Shown here: one piece after another, positions 1 through 12,130 of the stretch | Position numbering within the stretch: position 1 is the first letter of the stretch | Layout: each line of letters begins with the position of its first letter | Assembly (NCBI GenBank): GCA_028023455.1 | Contig: JAQFVV010012405.1 | Span: 5,793,334 to 5,857,333, forward strand | Length of the DNA stretch: 64,000 nucleotides | DNA from: Epiperipatus broadwayi | Lineage: Eukaryota > Onychophora > Udeonychophora > Euonychophora > Peripatidae | Reading direction: 5' to 3' | Notes under the pieces: model-generated | Seen by the model: the letters and a program-made list of their open reading frames with translations, nothing else | Database searches by the model: none | Told to the model about the DNA's origin: nothing | Translations under genes and position numbers: made by a program

Positions 1-484
1 ATTTCATATGGTCACATACAATTTATTTATTTATTTTGCTTATTGTTCATTTTACCTGCATTAGAAGAAGATAAATACCAATTTTATTTGCTTTTATTTT
101 CAAATGCATTTGTAATGTAGTTGATAGTATAAAATATGTCCTTCCTACCTGCTGCATTATCACATATTAGTACTTATTGAAAGTTCTATCAGAAGATGTA
201 AAATTTAGAAATGTCTATAGGTGAAAGAAATGAAATAGTTACACTTGAAGAACTTCAAAATATTTAGAAATATCTTAATTTGCTAACCATATGTTGTTTA
301 ATTATTTAAATACTTCATTATTGTGTATTCCCATTTCTATTTACTTTAAAAATCAGTTTTAATGACAAAGCTAAGAGAAGAATATAAAATGTTTAGAGTG
401 TAACTTAATTTAAAGTATATTATCATTATCTTGTTCCAAATGCATTGTAATTTTGAACCCTGAGATATAGACATTTAGAACACA
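1..484. other. AT-rich non-coding DNA, nothing recognised
   Basis: I see no open frame, splice-bounded exon, tRNA-like box or repeat structure here. It is probably ETFA intron or upstream intergenic DNA. Confidence 0.5.
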
Positions 485-806
485 TGGAAAACTCTCCATA
501 CAGTAGTGCCACTCAGTCAACCAGAGTAATCAATGGATGCTAGAAGGCTTGTGCATAAAATCCCCATCTAGTGCCTACTCATCCAATACTCCAGACTAGG
601 TTCTGGCTTATGGCCTTGGAGATATTGGATGAGTAGGCACTAGATGGGGATTTTATGCACAAGCCTTTTGGCAGACTAGTTTCTGGCTTGTGGCCTTGGG
701 GGTATTGGATGAGTAGGCACTAGATGGGGATTTTATGCAGAAGCCTTCTGGCATCCATTGATTACTCTGGTTGGGACTGAATGGCACTACTGTATGGAGA
801 GTTTTG
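485..806. mobile_element. Foldback MITE-like element with long inverted arms and an internal tandem duplication
   Basis: The left arm (about 485-592) and right arm (about 700-806) are nearly complementary over roughly 105 bp. The outer part reads AAAACTCTCCATACAGTAGT on the left and returns as its complement at 787-806. Between them is a tandem duplication of about 79 bp (594-672 and 673-747), sharing GGATGAGTAGGCACTAGATG, so the inner arm exists in three copies. The transcript would fold into one long hairpin. No coding potential is seen. A deleted relative is at 53773-53829. The superfamily is not determined. Confidence 0.75.
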
Positions 807-860
807 CCTGTTTTAATAACAGTTATGTGCTAGCATAAGAAATGGTGATCATGTGATGTT

Positions 861-3800
861 TAGTGGACATTTAGAACCTGAGATGAAATTATTTAATAAT
901 TGTAAGAATCTAAATTTAAATTTTAAATAAAAATAAAACCTGTGATAAGATTTAAGTTGATATAAGATCCTGGTATATTAGTAATTATAATTAGTTATTA
1001 TTTTGTTTTAAAGAGGACTCATACTATGTGGAAAATTCATAGGTATTATGGTGTGTGTAATCTGCCTTTATTCGTGTGGTCTAGCACCACACATTTTGAC
1101 TTGTTACAATATACATTGGAGTACAAAACATAGTTATTGTATAACATGAAATTAGATTATTATTTTACAGCATTATACATTATTTATATATATATAAAAG
1201 TAAAATATTATGTACATATAGCTGGTGGAAAATATTACCTCTGCAGCTTCATGTAAAATTATGATTGCTTAGATTCTAAGCCTTCGGAGTTACATATATA
1301 TGCATCAGATTTATAAGCTTTGTTTTAAAAAGAAAAAAAAATCACGTTCAATCTTTTTCATGAAGTTTCAAAAACAAAAAAAAAACACACTTCTTTTACT
1401 AAAATGTTCATAAAAAACACAATTTTTATTGTACAGAAAAAAAATACTATTGGAAAACTAATTCAATAACAAAAAGAATTATGTATTACACATACATGTA
1501 GTTCTTATCAATTGCACACAATCTTGATTTAAATTCTGTATTTGGTCAAAATTTTATATTTTGAGAAATTTTCAGGGGATTGGCACAGATTGCTAAACTG
1601 GTTTTGTTTGTAGCATTTCTACAGTATAATATAATAGTGCTTTGATCGCTTCAGTTTAAATTCATTATCTTGTGGCTATCTGTAGCATTTATTTGCTATT
1701 TTTGCATTTAGTTCATGGCAAAAATTGTAACTAAAATATTTATTGATTTATTAATTCAAAGAAAAATCTAAAGATGTCTGTATCATACAGAGAACTTAAT
1801 ACAAACGAGTCAAAATGCTGTTGATTGGTAGGTTTGATTGTTGTCATCCCGACAACACTTATGGGTTTTTGAGAGCATTCATCTTTTGTCTAACATTGAA
1901 AAAAGAAAGACTTACATTTTTCATTATTTCTTTTTATACTTATGATTATTTTTGCAAAATATTTTTAAAACAAAAATATTTATGATTACACTCAGATTTT
2001 AATAAAAGGATTTGTTTTTAAAGAAGACAAGTAAAGTGAAAAATAATAATGATAAGCAGGAAGAGGTGATTGACTGAAAAAGGAACATCTCTATAATTAA
2101 CATAGCTGATATTTTTTTTGCAATCGTTTACTAATTATAAGTGGAATTTTAAAACAGCATTTCTTTATTTTGTGATATATTAACAAGAATTAATTTGGAT
2201 TTTAAAAATGGGGTTAAAAAAATTGTGAATTAAATATTTTTATCAACAATTTGAGGTTGTTTTTTTTTTTTTGCTGTATTTGCAAAGTTAAAATATTATT
2301 TTTAAGAATGTTTTTTTTTTGTTTGTAACTTATATTTTTAACAAATGAAATAAAGATTATGGGAATATAACACAGAAGCCTGTCAAAAAAATGTGATGAC
2401 TAAAGTTAAAAGGAAATTAAGTAGAATTAAATGATTCACATATTTTTTGTAATCTTGGTTTCTCCGATAATTATTCTGATTGTAAATATAACAAATTTAT
2501 TACATATATTGTAATGATAAAAACAAGCCAAGAATATATAAAGGTGAATTATGAGAATAAAAGATGTAGGACATCGACACTAGTTAAACTATTTAAGGTT
2601 TTTTTTTTAATTATTAAATAGATATTTTATTAATATATGAGGCTTTTAGTAAGATTAAATTGTTTAAAATTAATAAATAAATAAATTGTTTAAAATTATT
2701 TAAATTTTTAATTTTGATAAATTGTGTGTACTAACAAAAATTACTATATAAAAATTAATGCAGAGAACCAAGATAATAAAATAAACATTGGGACTTTCTA
2801 ATGGGATATGTCACATTGGAAGAAATTTAGAAACTTAATTCCTAAGTATTACACTGCAAACTTTATATATTTCTAAACTAATTCTTACTCAGTAACACAA
2901 TAAAAGTGATAAATTTTGTTGAAGTATTATTATTCATTAATAATTAGAGAAATATGTAGATTAATATCTTATTTCCATCATTGTTTTACCTTTATTACAT
3001 AAATAATAACAATAATAATAGTAATAAAAGAATATGCTACTTATGGTAAATGAATAGAATTGCACAATAGCAAGAAATTTACCATAAGAATATAATGATA
3101 AATTTTGATGTTTCTTTGTCTCTATGTTTAATACAATGAATTTTAAATTTAATTATCTTTATTATGTATTTTTGTAACATTAGCATCAGCTGGTTATTCC
3201 CATTCTATATTATTCAACTATTTTCATTTTATACCTGCATCAAATATCAGCTATTGATTTGCTCATTTTATTTTATCTTATTTACATGTAATATCTAATA
3301 TCTACTCTGGTTTGTGCTTTTATTGAATATTCATTCATCCATTATATTTTAAGTTTATCTTGCATTTAATATTATATGACACCACCCTATCTTAGAATAT
3401 CGTTGCACATGCATAATTACATCAGTAACATTCAAGTAAAAATATTTTATTATTTTTCTTATAAAGAAAGGAAAGAATAGCAATAGATTGCTGTTAACAA
3501 ATATATTACATAGAGAACCTGAAATCCCTTGTAACTTTCTTAACGAAAATTGAATTCATACAAAAAATAATATGTAATTGCGTGTATAAATAAATGTTTT
3601 AATCAAGTCATCTTTTTTTTTCTTAAATTTAATTATAATTATCGTGGTTGTTTTTTTGATTGATTCAAATAGACTTTTAACTTGAAGATCACATAAAAGG
3701 AAGTCTGGAACTGACTTATATACATATACATAACTTTTTAAATATAATAACACAAATAGAAAATAATTTTATTAGTAAAACCATAAATAAATAATATTTA

Positions 3801-4984
3801 TTTTCTAAGAATAAGTGTAAACTATTTTCTTTCATAAATTTTGCTGCAAGTATTCTTGTTTTATTTTACATATTTTGGTATTGAAAAGTATACTAAATTT
3901 CATTACTTATTTTTTTAACACAATAGTTTTATTTTGTTATTTGTTAAGCTTTCCAAAGATGATTAAGTCAAAACTTAGAATATAAATAATTTTTTATATA
4001 TATTATATTCCGTCTGAATAGAGTTTATAGCAAAATAAAATTATTTTTTAGTGTAATTATTATTCAAAACATTTAAAAATTTAAAAACAACAAAATTATC
4101 TTGAAAAATAAAACAAAAAACACCCAAAATACTTTTTTTGTCTTTCATTAACAAAAAAAAAAAATTGTCCCCCCCCCCGCTACTTATTATTCATTACTTC
4201 AAAAAACATTAGTAATTTCAATATATATATATTTACTATTAAAAATATTTTTAAAAAATGAAAGTATTTTTGTAGCAAACTCCCCCAAAAACTTAGCTTT
4301 AGAAATTTAAAAAAACAACTCACTTATCATCTCTTCTAGCATAATATAAAATTTTTCTGTTAATTGTTGTTTTCATTTCTTCTAATTATACTTGTTATTT
4401 AGAAACAAAAACTAAATTATAAATGTATAATTGTTAAATTAAATCTTTGAATGCAGTATTACAAAGAGAATTGGATTAGGATAGATACAACACTACTGCA
4501 TGTTATGATGGATGGGATTAGATAAGATAACTTAAGGAATAAAATCTTCAGGAAAAAAGATACATTTTATGACTAATTTATTTAATATATTTGAATAAAT
4601 ATGATATTGCATTGATAAATTGTTTTTTTATATATATATATTTTCAGTTCCCCTTTCCTATAAACAAAAATAACTCTCAAGTATTTTAACATGTTTGAAC
4701 TTTTGTTTGAATAAATAGTATAATTATTTGATCTCTTTCTTTTCTCTTTTAGCTTATAATTATAAAAAACAAAACAGTTAAAATAACACACAAATTTTTC
4801 AAGACTTCAGAGAGCAATATTTACATTTTTTATTTAATTCTTTTTCCACTTGACTAATCTATTGAATCCATTTCTGTTAGCTAGATGAGATCAAACAGAA
4901 CCAAATTAAATAAAATAATGTTCTATTATTGTTAATAATAGTAGTAATATGTTTATTAATAGAGTTTTATTACTATTCTTTAAA
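861..4984. other. AT-rich non-coding DNA with homopolymer tracts
   Basis: No gene or transposon was recognised. The stretch is dominated by A/T runs, with a short poly-C run near 4170-4178. The open frames at 3556-3753 and 4582-4791 (minus) are low-complexity translations of AT-rich DNA and are not called. Confidence 0.5.
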
Positions 4985-6190
4985 ATAAATAGTGATGGTA
5001 ACACTGTGGTAGAAAGATTATACTTTATTTAAAATTACAGCTTAGCACTCTTTCTACTAGATCAGTCATATTCATAGAATTAATATAGGTTTATATAAAT
5101 AGAATTTATAAATTAAATAATTTAAATATACCATTTACATGATAATGCAATGCATGAGTCCTTCTTGTTTATTATGGTAATGTTCTTTGCAATAAATCAC
5201 ACCTCTTTATATTTTCTTTTTTAATCATTGTGCTCAGTGCAAACAATTTTAATATTAAGTGGATTGAAATTGTGGCCTGATTCGATTTCATGTTCCAAAA
5301 ATATAGTCTGTTGTAGCACATTTATATATATATTTGTGCTGTGCTAATCTTGTAGTGCAGTTGACACAAGACTCACCATAGTAAATTGTATTACATGTTG
5401 GTTCATTGCATTTAATTTTATAAACTATATGGAGAATCTGGTCTGGAGATAATTTGTCTTTAGTGTTGTTCAACATATGATTAAGATTAGATGAGGTTCT
5501 AAAATTAATATTCAATTCGTTTGAGCAGATTGCTTTCATCTTTTTATATATACATGGTATAAAAAGAAGGCTGATCCATTAATATTGTCATTAATGTTCC
5601 TGTTATTTAAAGATGAATATAATTTTTTAAGAGATTTTTAATATATTAATATTATATCCTGAGTTGACTAAGTCTTTTATATATTTTTTATATTGTCTTT
5701 TCTGTCTGCTTCAAACTTGCATAATTTATAGTTTCTATACAAAAAATGTTTAAAGCCAGCTAATTTATGTGAAATTGGAGTATATGAATGTGGATGAATT
5801 AAACCACAATTATTGATGGGTTTTATAATCATTTTATAATTAATTCGTGCATTTGAATGTTAGATATATCTAAAAACTTTATACCATTGATGTATCTTTA
5901 TTTTCTATAGTCTAAACCAAAACTCATCCCATATATCAATAATGTTTTTTTTCTTCAGAATAGATAATAACTTTGTCTATCTAGTGTTTGTACAAAGGTT
6001 ATGTTGCTGTAGCAAACTTTTTTGGAATGACTACTAATTCAAATTTGCTTAATACTATACTATAAATTATTCCATTTTAAGGGTAGTCGCATAGACTAGC
6101 AGTATTCCCTTGTATAAAACTTTCCTTTGAAAAAGGTCATAATATCCCCATCCATCCATTTAAGAGTATCAAGAATAAAATTTATTTTGT
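4985..6190 (-). mobile_element. Penelope-like element fragment: end of reverse transcriptase plus GIY-YIG endonuclease
   Basis: Read on the minus strand, 5767-6190 gives broken peptide with traces of the Penelope RT C-terminus. Around 5740-5800 it reads HSYTPISHKLAGFK and then HFLYRNYKLCKF, like the conserved block before the endonuclease. The open frame at 5288-5539 then carries the linker NTKDKLSPDQILH and the GIY-YIG core VYKIKCNEPTCNTIYYGES followed by TRLAQHK. These are the Penelope signatures: paired cysteines, Y-Y-G and R....H. In the family this domain nicks target DNA for retrotransposition. The copy is 5'-truncated and interrupted by stops, so it is inactive. Its 3' flank to about 4985 is repeated in the inverted copy. 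Confidence 0.8.
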
Positions 6191-6251
6191 GTTAATTGAA
6201 ATTTAAATTAATTAAAATGTCATGAATTATACTAATAAATAGTGGGTGTGA

Positions 6252-6982
6252 TTAGCTGGCTTTAAATGCTTTTTGTATAGAAACTATAAATTATGCAAAT
6301 TTGAAAGAGACAGAAAAGACAATATTGAAAATTATATAAAAGTCTTAGTCAATTCAAAGTATAATATTAATATATTAAATAAAACTCTTAAAAAATTCTA
6401 TTCATCTTTAAATATCAGGAACATTAATAACAACATTAATACATGGATCAGTCTTTCTTTTATACCATGTATATGCTACTCAAACGAATTCAATATTAGT
6501 TTTAGAACCTCACCTAATCTTAATCATATGTTGAACAACACTAAAGACAAATTATCTCCAGACCAGATTCTCCATATAGTTTATAAAATTAAATGCAATG
6601 AACCAACATGTAATGTAATTTACTATGATGAGTCTTGTGTCAACTGCACTACAAGATTAGCACAGCACAAATATAAATACAAATGTGCTAAAACAGTCTC
6701 CAATATTAAGAATATTTTTGGAACATAAAATTAAATCAGGCCACAATTTCAATCCACTTAATTTTAAAATTGTTTGCTCTGAGCACAATGATCAAAAAAG
6801 AAAATATAAAGAGATGTGATTTATTGCAAAGAACATTACCACAATAAACAAGGAAGACTCATGCATTGCATTATCATGTAAATGATATATTTAATTTATA
6901 AATTCTATTCTAGTTAGCTGTAATTTTAAATAAATTATAATCTTTCTATCACAGTATACCATCATTATTTATTGTGTATATA
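6252..6982 (+). mobile_element. Second Penelope-like fragment, inverted relative to the first
   Basis: This copy begins at AGCTGGCTTTAAA, which is the complement of 5754-5766 in the minus-strand copy, and matches that copy out to about 6982. The 151-codon frame 6273-6728 reads NYKLCKFERDRKDN at its start, then FRTSPNLNHMLNNTKDKL and the GIY-YIG core VYKIKCNEPTCN. The second core motif is YYDES rather than YYGES, so the invariant glycine is lost. A stop follows FGT at 6726-6728. The two copies face away from each other (5' ends central) and could form a stem of about 700 bp. Confidence 0.8.
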
Positions 6983-7620
6983 TTAAATGTAAAATAATTT
7001 AATTAACAATAATAATAAAAACTAAATATGCTCATCATTTCAATATATACCTTAAATTTACTCAGTAATGTCTTCCTCAGCAGTTTCAGATTTTAAACTA
7101 ACTAATTGTAGTTCAGACATTGTACTTTAATATTAACTCTATATCTATAAAATAATAAGGGAAATGGAAATAGGACCAAGGGACATAGTTCTTGAAAATC
7201 CTGAATGCAGTCTGTTAATGATTGTCTAAAATTTTTCCTATCTAGTCACCCTTAAAAAAGAACAAACTGTTGCTAAAATTCTAGCAAAAACAGAGAGTAT
7301 CTGCAATAAAAAATAGTCTTTTGAAAAAGTATAATAATTACTTGTTTAGCAATAAACTTGCTCTGCCCAATTGAATATGTATTAAAGAAAAAAAGTTGCA
7401 TTTGTGGAATAGTTACTGAACTTTTTAATGCATGAAAAAATAGAACTTGAATTTCTCCTCATAGACAAATAATACTTATTATGAACACTTTTGGCAACGC
7501 TTATAAGATTCTAATATATATGAATTCAAAATTAAGTGTGGGTAAAATAAAAATTTTAATCTTACAAAACTCAGCATATGTAATAAAAAACTATTAATAA
7601 TTATTTATTTAACTCGTCAA

Positions 7621-7706
7621 GCGTTGTTAGCCGAGAGGTTATAGCAGCCGCCTTGCAAGCAAGTAGTTGGTTGCAGACAGTTGTGAGTTCGCCTCCCGGA
7701 CGATGC
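7621..7706 (+). repeat. tRNA-like retroposon head or tRNA pseudogene (class II fold)
   Basis: GCGTTGT at the start can pair with ACGATGC at the end if wobble pairs are allowed, giving an acceptor-like stem. An A-box-like TTAGCCGAGAGG and a B-box-like GAGTTCGCCTCC are at the expected places, and the spacing between them leaves a long variable arm as in tRNA-Leu/Ser. The presumed anticodon loop contains TTGCAA but its stem pairs poorly, so a working tRNA is unlikely. The following 100 bases are A-rich and may be the retroposon body. Confidence 0.55.
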
Positions 7707-7719
7707 TGTGTCATATGAA

Positions 7720-9243
7720 AAGGAAAAAAAACTAAATTTCCTCTGGCTCAATTAATAAAAGCATAAAATGTAGTGTGTGTATATGTTAAATATATGTTAC
7801 ATTTTTTAAAAATCAGCATATTATTATTGTTTTTTATCTTTGAGGGAAAGGTATGACAGAATTTAGTCAGTGCTGAAGGAGTCAGGGGCAGAATCCCCTC
7901 ATTATATTTGTAACACAGTAGAACATCACATGATCTTTGCCTATATATTAATTTTAAATGGTAAATGTATTTTTTTTATTCCATTTCTGCCTCCTTATGT
8001 AAGATTCAAAATTTCGTAATAATGAAAGCCATAATTAATCTGAGAATATGGATAGGATAGTATTAGATAGAGATTTTATTAAGTACCATTGTCTACCATT
8101 TATTGTTTTTTCAAGCTTACACATGATGGTGGAACTGGAATAGGAAAAATAGATTTGCTACTTAATAACACCATGTTACAATGATCTTGCCAGAATGTAT
8201 TTAATTTATTAAAATTAGTACATTCAGTAGATATGTGACCAAAGTAAATTTTGCATTTGAATATTCTTAGTAATTTCTGTATTTGGGATTTGTATATTAA
8301 AGACCTGGCATTATTAATAAAGGATCAAATATACCAATATAGGCTACACACTATGTTCTATTTTCCTTTTAGTTTCTGCCTTTTTCCACTTTGAAGAGTT
8401 ACTGAAGCCATACTGGGATAACTTATTCGCAAATTGAACATTTTTTGGAAAATTGGATTCTTGTAAAAGTATTTCATACTAAAGTACAAAGTAATTGTAA
8501 ATTATATATATTGTGATGGTTATGTGGTATTATTAAATTAATACTAATAAACATAACTGCAAATTTTTTATTGACTTATTACTATTACTAATACTACCAC
8601 TACTACTACTATTCTTATTAAAGTAGTATAGCATTATAAATCCAGCTACATTATAAAGTAAAATTTAAAAAAATTCAATATGTCTTCCAGATTTTTTTTT
8701 TTAAATAGAGTTTGAAATTTTTATAGCAGTTTTAAAAATCACAGTTTTCTAATTAGTTTTTAAAAACAAATATACGTTCAAAGTTAATTGTTAAAAGAAG
8801 CTAAACACTGATAAAATAAGTAATATTATTAATATGTTAATAAATTAGTTAAAACTAAAATGAATAAAGCAATATCTTTATTAGTATATACATAATGATA
8901 AAATGTAAAAATTCCTAAAGCTAAAGACTAGTCTGGTTTAGTTGTGGATTTGGGATAATTTTGATAATGATAAAACTATTTACAATAGTGATATAAAACT
9001 TTTAATGTCATAGTTGAAGGTATATATATGTGTGTATGAATGTTTATGTTTCTTTGATATAATTTAAATTTATGTAAAGTTATTTTAAATCTGAGATAAA
9101 ATCTGAGTTGTTGTGAGAACAGTAAATAAAATAAAAACCATTTATTTTAATATCTGTAATATAAATATTTGATCTAACATTATGATTTGTATATTTAATT
9201 TTTATTAAAGGATTATAATATTGTATTTAAAATCTATTTTAAA
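7720..9243. other. AT-rich non-coding DNA with one dispersed repeat
   Basis: No genes are seen. The only structured item is the repeat at 8351-8432 that recurs inverted at 19903-19975. Confidence 0.5.
8351..8432 (+). repeat. Short dispersed repeat (copy 1)
   Basis: The stretch contains GAAGCCATACTGGGATAACT, TAGTTTCTGC and TCTATTTTC. All three recur in the same order in the complement of 19903-19975. No tRNA boxes, ends or target duplication are clear, so the family is unknown. Confidence 0.55.
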
Positions 9244-9337
9244 ATATTATTGGTAATAGTATGAATACTAAACCCTACTGTTTGATGGCACTCTTTTTTG
9301 CCTAATGCACATCAATATACCGATTCATGGGCTGGCA

Positions 9338-10210
9338 GTTTCTTTACAGAATACTATGGTAAAAAAATTTTTTTTCATTTTCTATACATAAAACTTGTTT
9401 TTTTTTTTTTTGCGTTTTTAATAAACAAACACTTTGTTTTTATATGGTGTAGGGGGGGTTGCTTTTAAATTATCGACTTTTTTTTTGATTTTGAGTTTTT
9501 TTTTTTGTTGTTGTTGATTTTGAATTATCGGTTTCTTTACATAATACTACTGTAAAAAAATTTTTTTTTACCTCTTTCATACATAAAACTTGTACGGGTT
9601 TTTTTTTTTTTTTTGCCTTTTTAATAAACAAACACTTTGTTTTTAGATGGGGTTAGTTTGCTTTTAAATTATCATCTTTTTTTGGATTTTGAGCTTCATT
9701 TTTAAAGCCTTAAACAATTCAGTTTTAATTAATAAACCAACAGTTGGTTTTTAGAGGGTGGAGGGGGTTAGTTTGAATTTTAATTCTCATCTTTTAGTAT
9801 CTTTTGCTGATGTACTGGAAACTTCACATATTAATTTTAAATGTGTTCAAATATAGAATACATATAAAGAGATAGATTAACAAAATATACAAATTATTGG
9901 ATGGGGGTTTGGTTTGCTTTTAAATTATCAACTTTTTTCCTTATCAACTTTTAATTGATTTTGAGCTTTTTTTTTTTTTTTTTGGAAAGCCTTATTAATC
10001 AATTCATTTTTAATAAATCAGCAGTTGGTTTTTAGAGGGTGGAGGGTTTGGTTTGATTTTTAATTATTGTCTTTTATTTTCTTATTATGAGGTTGTTTTT
10101 TTTTAAAAAATATTTATGCTATCGAAACCTTTATATGATAGCGAAAAGTTCTCCCTTTATTTTTTGCCTTTTTCAAAAAGCCTTAAACAGTTCATTTTTA
10201 AAAACATTTT
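9338..10210. repeat. Poly-T-rich minisatellite inside the Merlin remnant
   Basis: Units of about 190 bp repeat, for example from 9338 and from 9531, each opening GTTTCTTTACA.AATACTA. They share ATAAACAAACACTTTG and a G-rich block (GGTTTTTAGAGGGTGGAGGG and variants) near 9430, 9640, 9750, 9900 and 10030. Long T runs separate the blocks. Nothing coding is present. Confidence 0.65.
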
Positions 10211-10250
10211 TTTTTAGGGGAGGCGGGAAGTCAAAGCTGTAAGTAACAGG

Positions 10251-10447
10251 ATTTTGAAGCTGTCCAACCAACTTCCCTTATGCAAACCCCAGGTACGCTT
10301 GCAGGAATGCAATGGAATTCCCCAGATCCTGTAGTTGACTAAAACCATGCTCCTTCCGCAAACGCATAACTTCGCATCTGGCAGGATGTTCTCTTTCTAG
10401 AAAAACACAACAGTATCAACTTCTGTGGCCGGCAATTTACTCCACTT
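10251..10447 (-). pseudogene. Fragment of ISXO2/IS1016-like (Merlin) transposase, N-terminal zinc-ribbon region
   Basis: One minus-strand frame reads ILPDAKLCVCGRSMVLVNYR, then IWGIPLHSCKR and HKGSWLDSF. The pattern C-x-C-G-x-x-M-x-L, a later single C, and a K/R-G-S-W/F motif is the N-terminal metal-binding part seen in ISXO2-like and Merlin transposases. A stop interrupts the frame just upstream (after VDTVVFF) and the downstream DDE core is absent. This small GC-richer block stands out from its AT-rich surroundings. The call is from motif recognition; a profile search would settle it. Confidence 0.55.
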
Positions 10448-11351
10448 GCCCTGCTGATATTTCCCTATTCTCACACGGATTCATGCGTAAACGTGTATTT
10501 GCGCATGAACTCGGCAGAATTCTGCTGAAAACTCTAACCTTTTCTGGTTGTGTGCAGTTCAAAATGACAGGGAAGCGTGCGTGACAGCCTGACAATTCTT
10601 AATACGTAATACTAAATCCACTACACTTTCTCAAAATTTTTCCACAATGAATTTTTTGATAGTTTCACATCCTTCAAATACGGCCGCCATCAAATCAGAC
10701 CATATAGAGTTGAATTGTGCTCACTTGAGGAATACTGTCGCAAGTCAATGATGTAATATTTCATTATGTAATCGTAGGATACATCACCCTCTAGGTGGCC
10801 TGTTACAGCTACAAACAACATTGTTGTAGTGTTAGCTGTAAGTTACGCTGCTAAAACGGTATATTGATGTGCATTGTGTAAAAAACAATGCCATCAAGCG
10901 GTAGGGTTCAGTATTCGTACTATTACCATATTATTTGTGATTTTATAATGATTTCATTATAATTTGTGCTATAACTTCTTCAAAACTTAAAAATCATCTG
11001 CCAGAATATTTTCATGTAAATTGCTAAAAGTGTTATGAAATTCAAGTGAAAATAATATAATCAATCATGTGATTAAAAATCTAAAATACATGGACCCGAG
11101 ATGAATCTATTTCATTATGTTATCTACTGGAAAACTGCACAAAGCCAGTATTCAAATTTAGCCATCTTAATATTATTAATTGTGATGATGAAGTAGTAGA
11201 TCTTACAATCATTTGCTTCAGTTGGGAAAATATATGCCTTTCAACTATCCAATCAAACAACCAAAACATCTGAAAACTATTCATCTTAGTAAAATATGTG
11301 AAGAAAATAAAATTTAAACATTTTATTGAAATGGAAAAATTTTAAAACTAC

Positions 11352-11738
11352 TTTGAGGGATAGGGATTAAAATAATTTAATGATCGATCTTTATTTTGAT
11401 TATATGAAAAATCTTCAGGAGTCTGAGGTTTTGAGAACCTGTTTGCTATATCTATAATTCCTTTACCAGAAAAATATAATAATATTGCTATTTTAATCTT
11501 ATTCTCTTCAACTCTATTAATGAAGAGATATTTTTCAACATGTTCGATGTACAGGGGCCAACCACTTGCCTTACTGATGTCAATCTCTCCGAATGATGAT
11601 TGCATTTTAGCCAATCATTCTGTACACATAAATCTAACTGATAAAACACCAATTGATTCAAGATTCAAATCAAAACTGTGCCAATTGCTATGTCTGGGAG
11701 CGTAACTCTTGTTCTTCAGACCACATGAAATCTAAATT
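11352..11738 (-). mobile_element. Detached Gypsy gag fragment
   Basis: This segment is about 90 percent identical by eye to 17692-18076 in the neighbouring Gypsy element. Its minus-strand frame 11348-11614 (88 codons) reads ASGWPLYIEHVEKYLFINRV, then ILLYFSGKGIIDIANRF, the W..Y...E.Y pattern of gag N-terminal domains. It keeps the intact frame where the larger element has a frameshift. Similarity stops abruptly at both sides, inside gag at 11352 and in the leader at 11738. A stray partial copy, a recombination product or a second eroded insertion are all possible. Confidence 0.75.
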
Positions 11739-12040
11739 TAGCTGAAGTGATGAAATACAGCATTAATCTAGTATTTAATATTGTAATTATCCAAAATATG
11801 CTGTAATCCTCCCTAGAGTTATATAAATGCCTATATAGTTGGCTTAGCAAATTAGATTCATAAGTTTTCCTTAATAGCATAGTTATAGATGCTAGATTAT
11901 GAACTGATTTATGGTAGTTTCATGGAAGGAAACTACTGTTTTGCATCATATTTTTATTATATAATGATATAGTTAGCAGGGTAAATGTGTCCTTATGGAA
12001 ACACATTGGCATATATACTTGTTGCTGTATGTAATATTCC

Positions 12041-12130
12041 AATGGGCATAGGTTTTAAGGGCCACCCCATTACTTTTAGTTCAGACAACTATATCTTCAG
12101 ATGGGTGTAGGTTTTAAGGGCCACCCCATT
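12041..12130. repeat. Two 30-bp direct repeats
   Basis: 12041-12071 and 12101-12130 share ATGGG.(A/G)TAGGTTTTAAGG followed by GCCACCCCATT. Each unit begins with ATGGG and ends with CCCCAT, so each could also form a short stem. The spacing is 60 bp start to start. Confidence 0.7.

Larger units (their letters stand above)
9252..10927 (-). mobile_element. Merlin-type DNA transposon remnant with 8-bp target duplication
   Basis: The ends are long imperfect inverted repeats of about 72 bp. The left begins GGTAATAGTATGAATACT and the complement of the right begins GGTAATAGTACGAATACT. Both continue through a GATGGCA block to GCACATCAATATACCG. The flanks are identical 8-mers, ATATTATT at 9244-9251 and 10928-10935. 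On the minus strand near 10250-10450 lies a transposase fragment (see separate entry). Merlin elements, related to bacterial IS1016, make 8-9 bp duplications, so ends, duplication size and peptide agree. The centre (about 9338-10210) is a poly-T-rich minisatellite where the DDE catalytic core should be, so the element is dead. Confidence 0.68.

Noticed and set aside
7621-7706. A functional tRNA gene
   Set aside because: The acceptor stem needs wobble pairs and the anticodon stem is not paired, so a tRNA pseudogene or SINE head is more likely.
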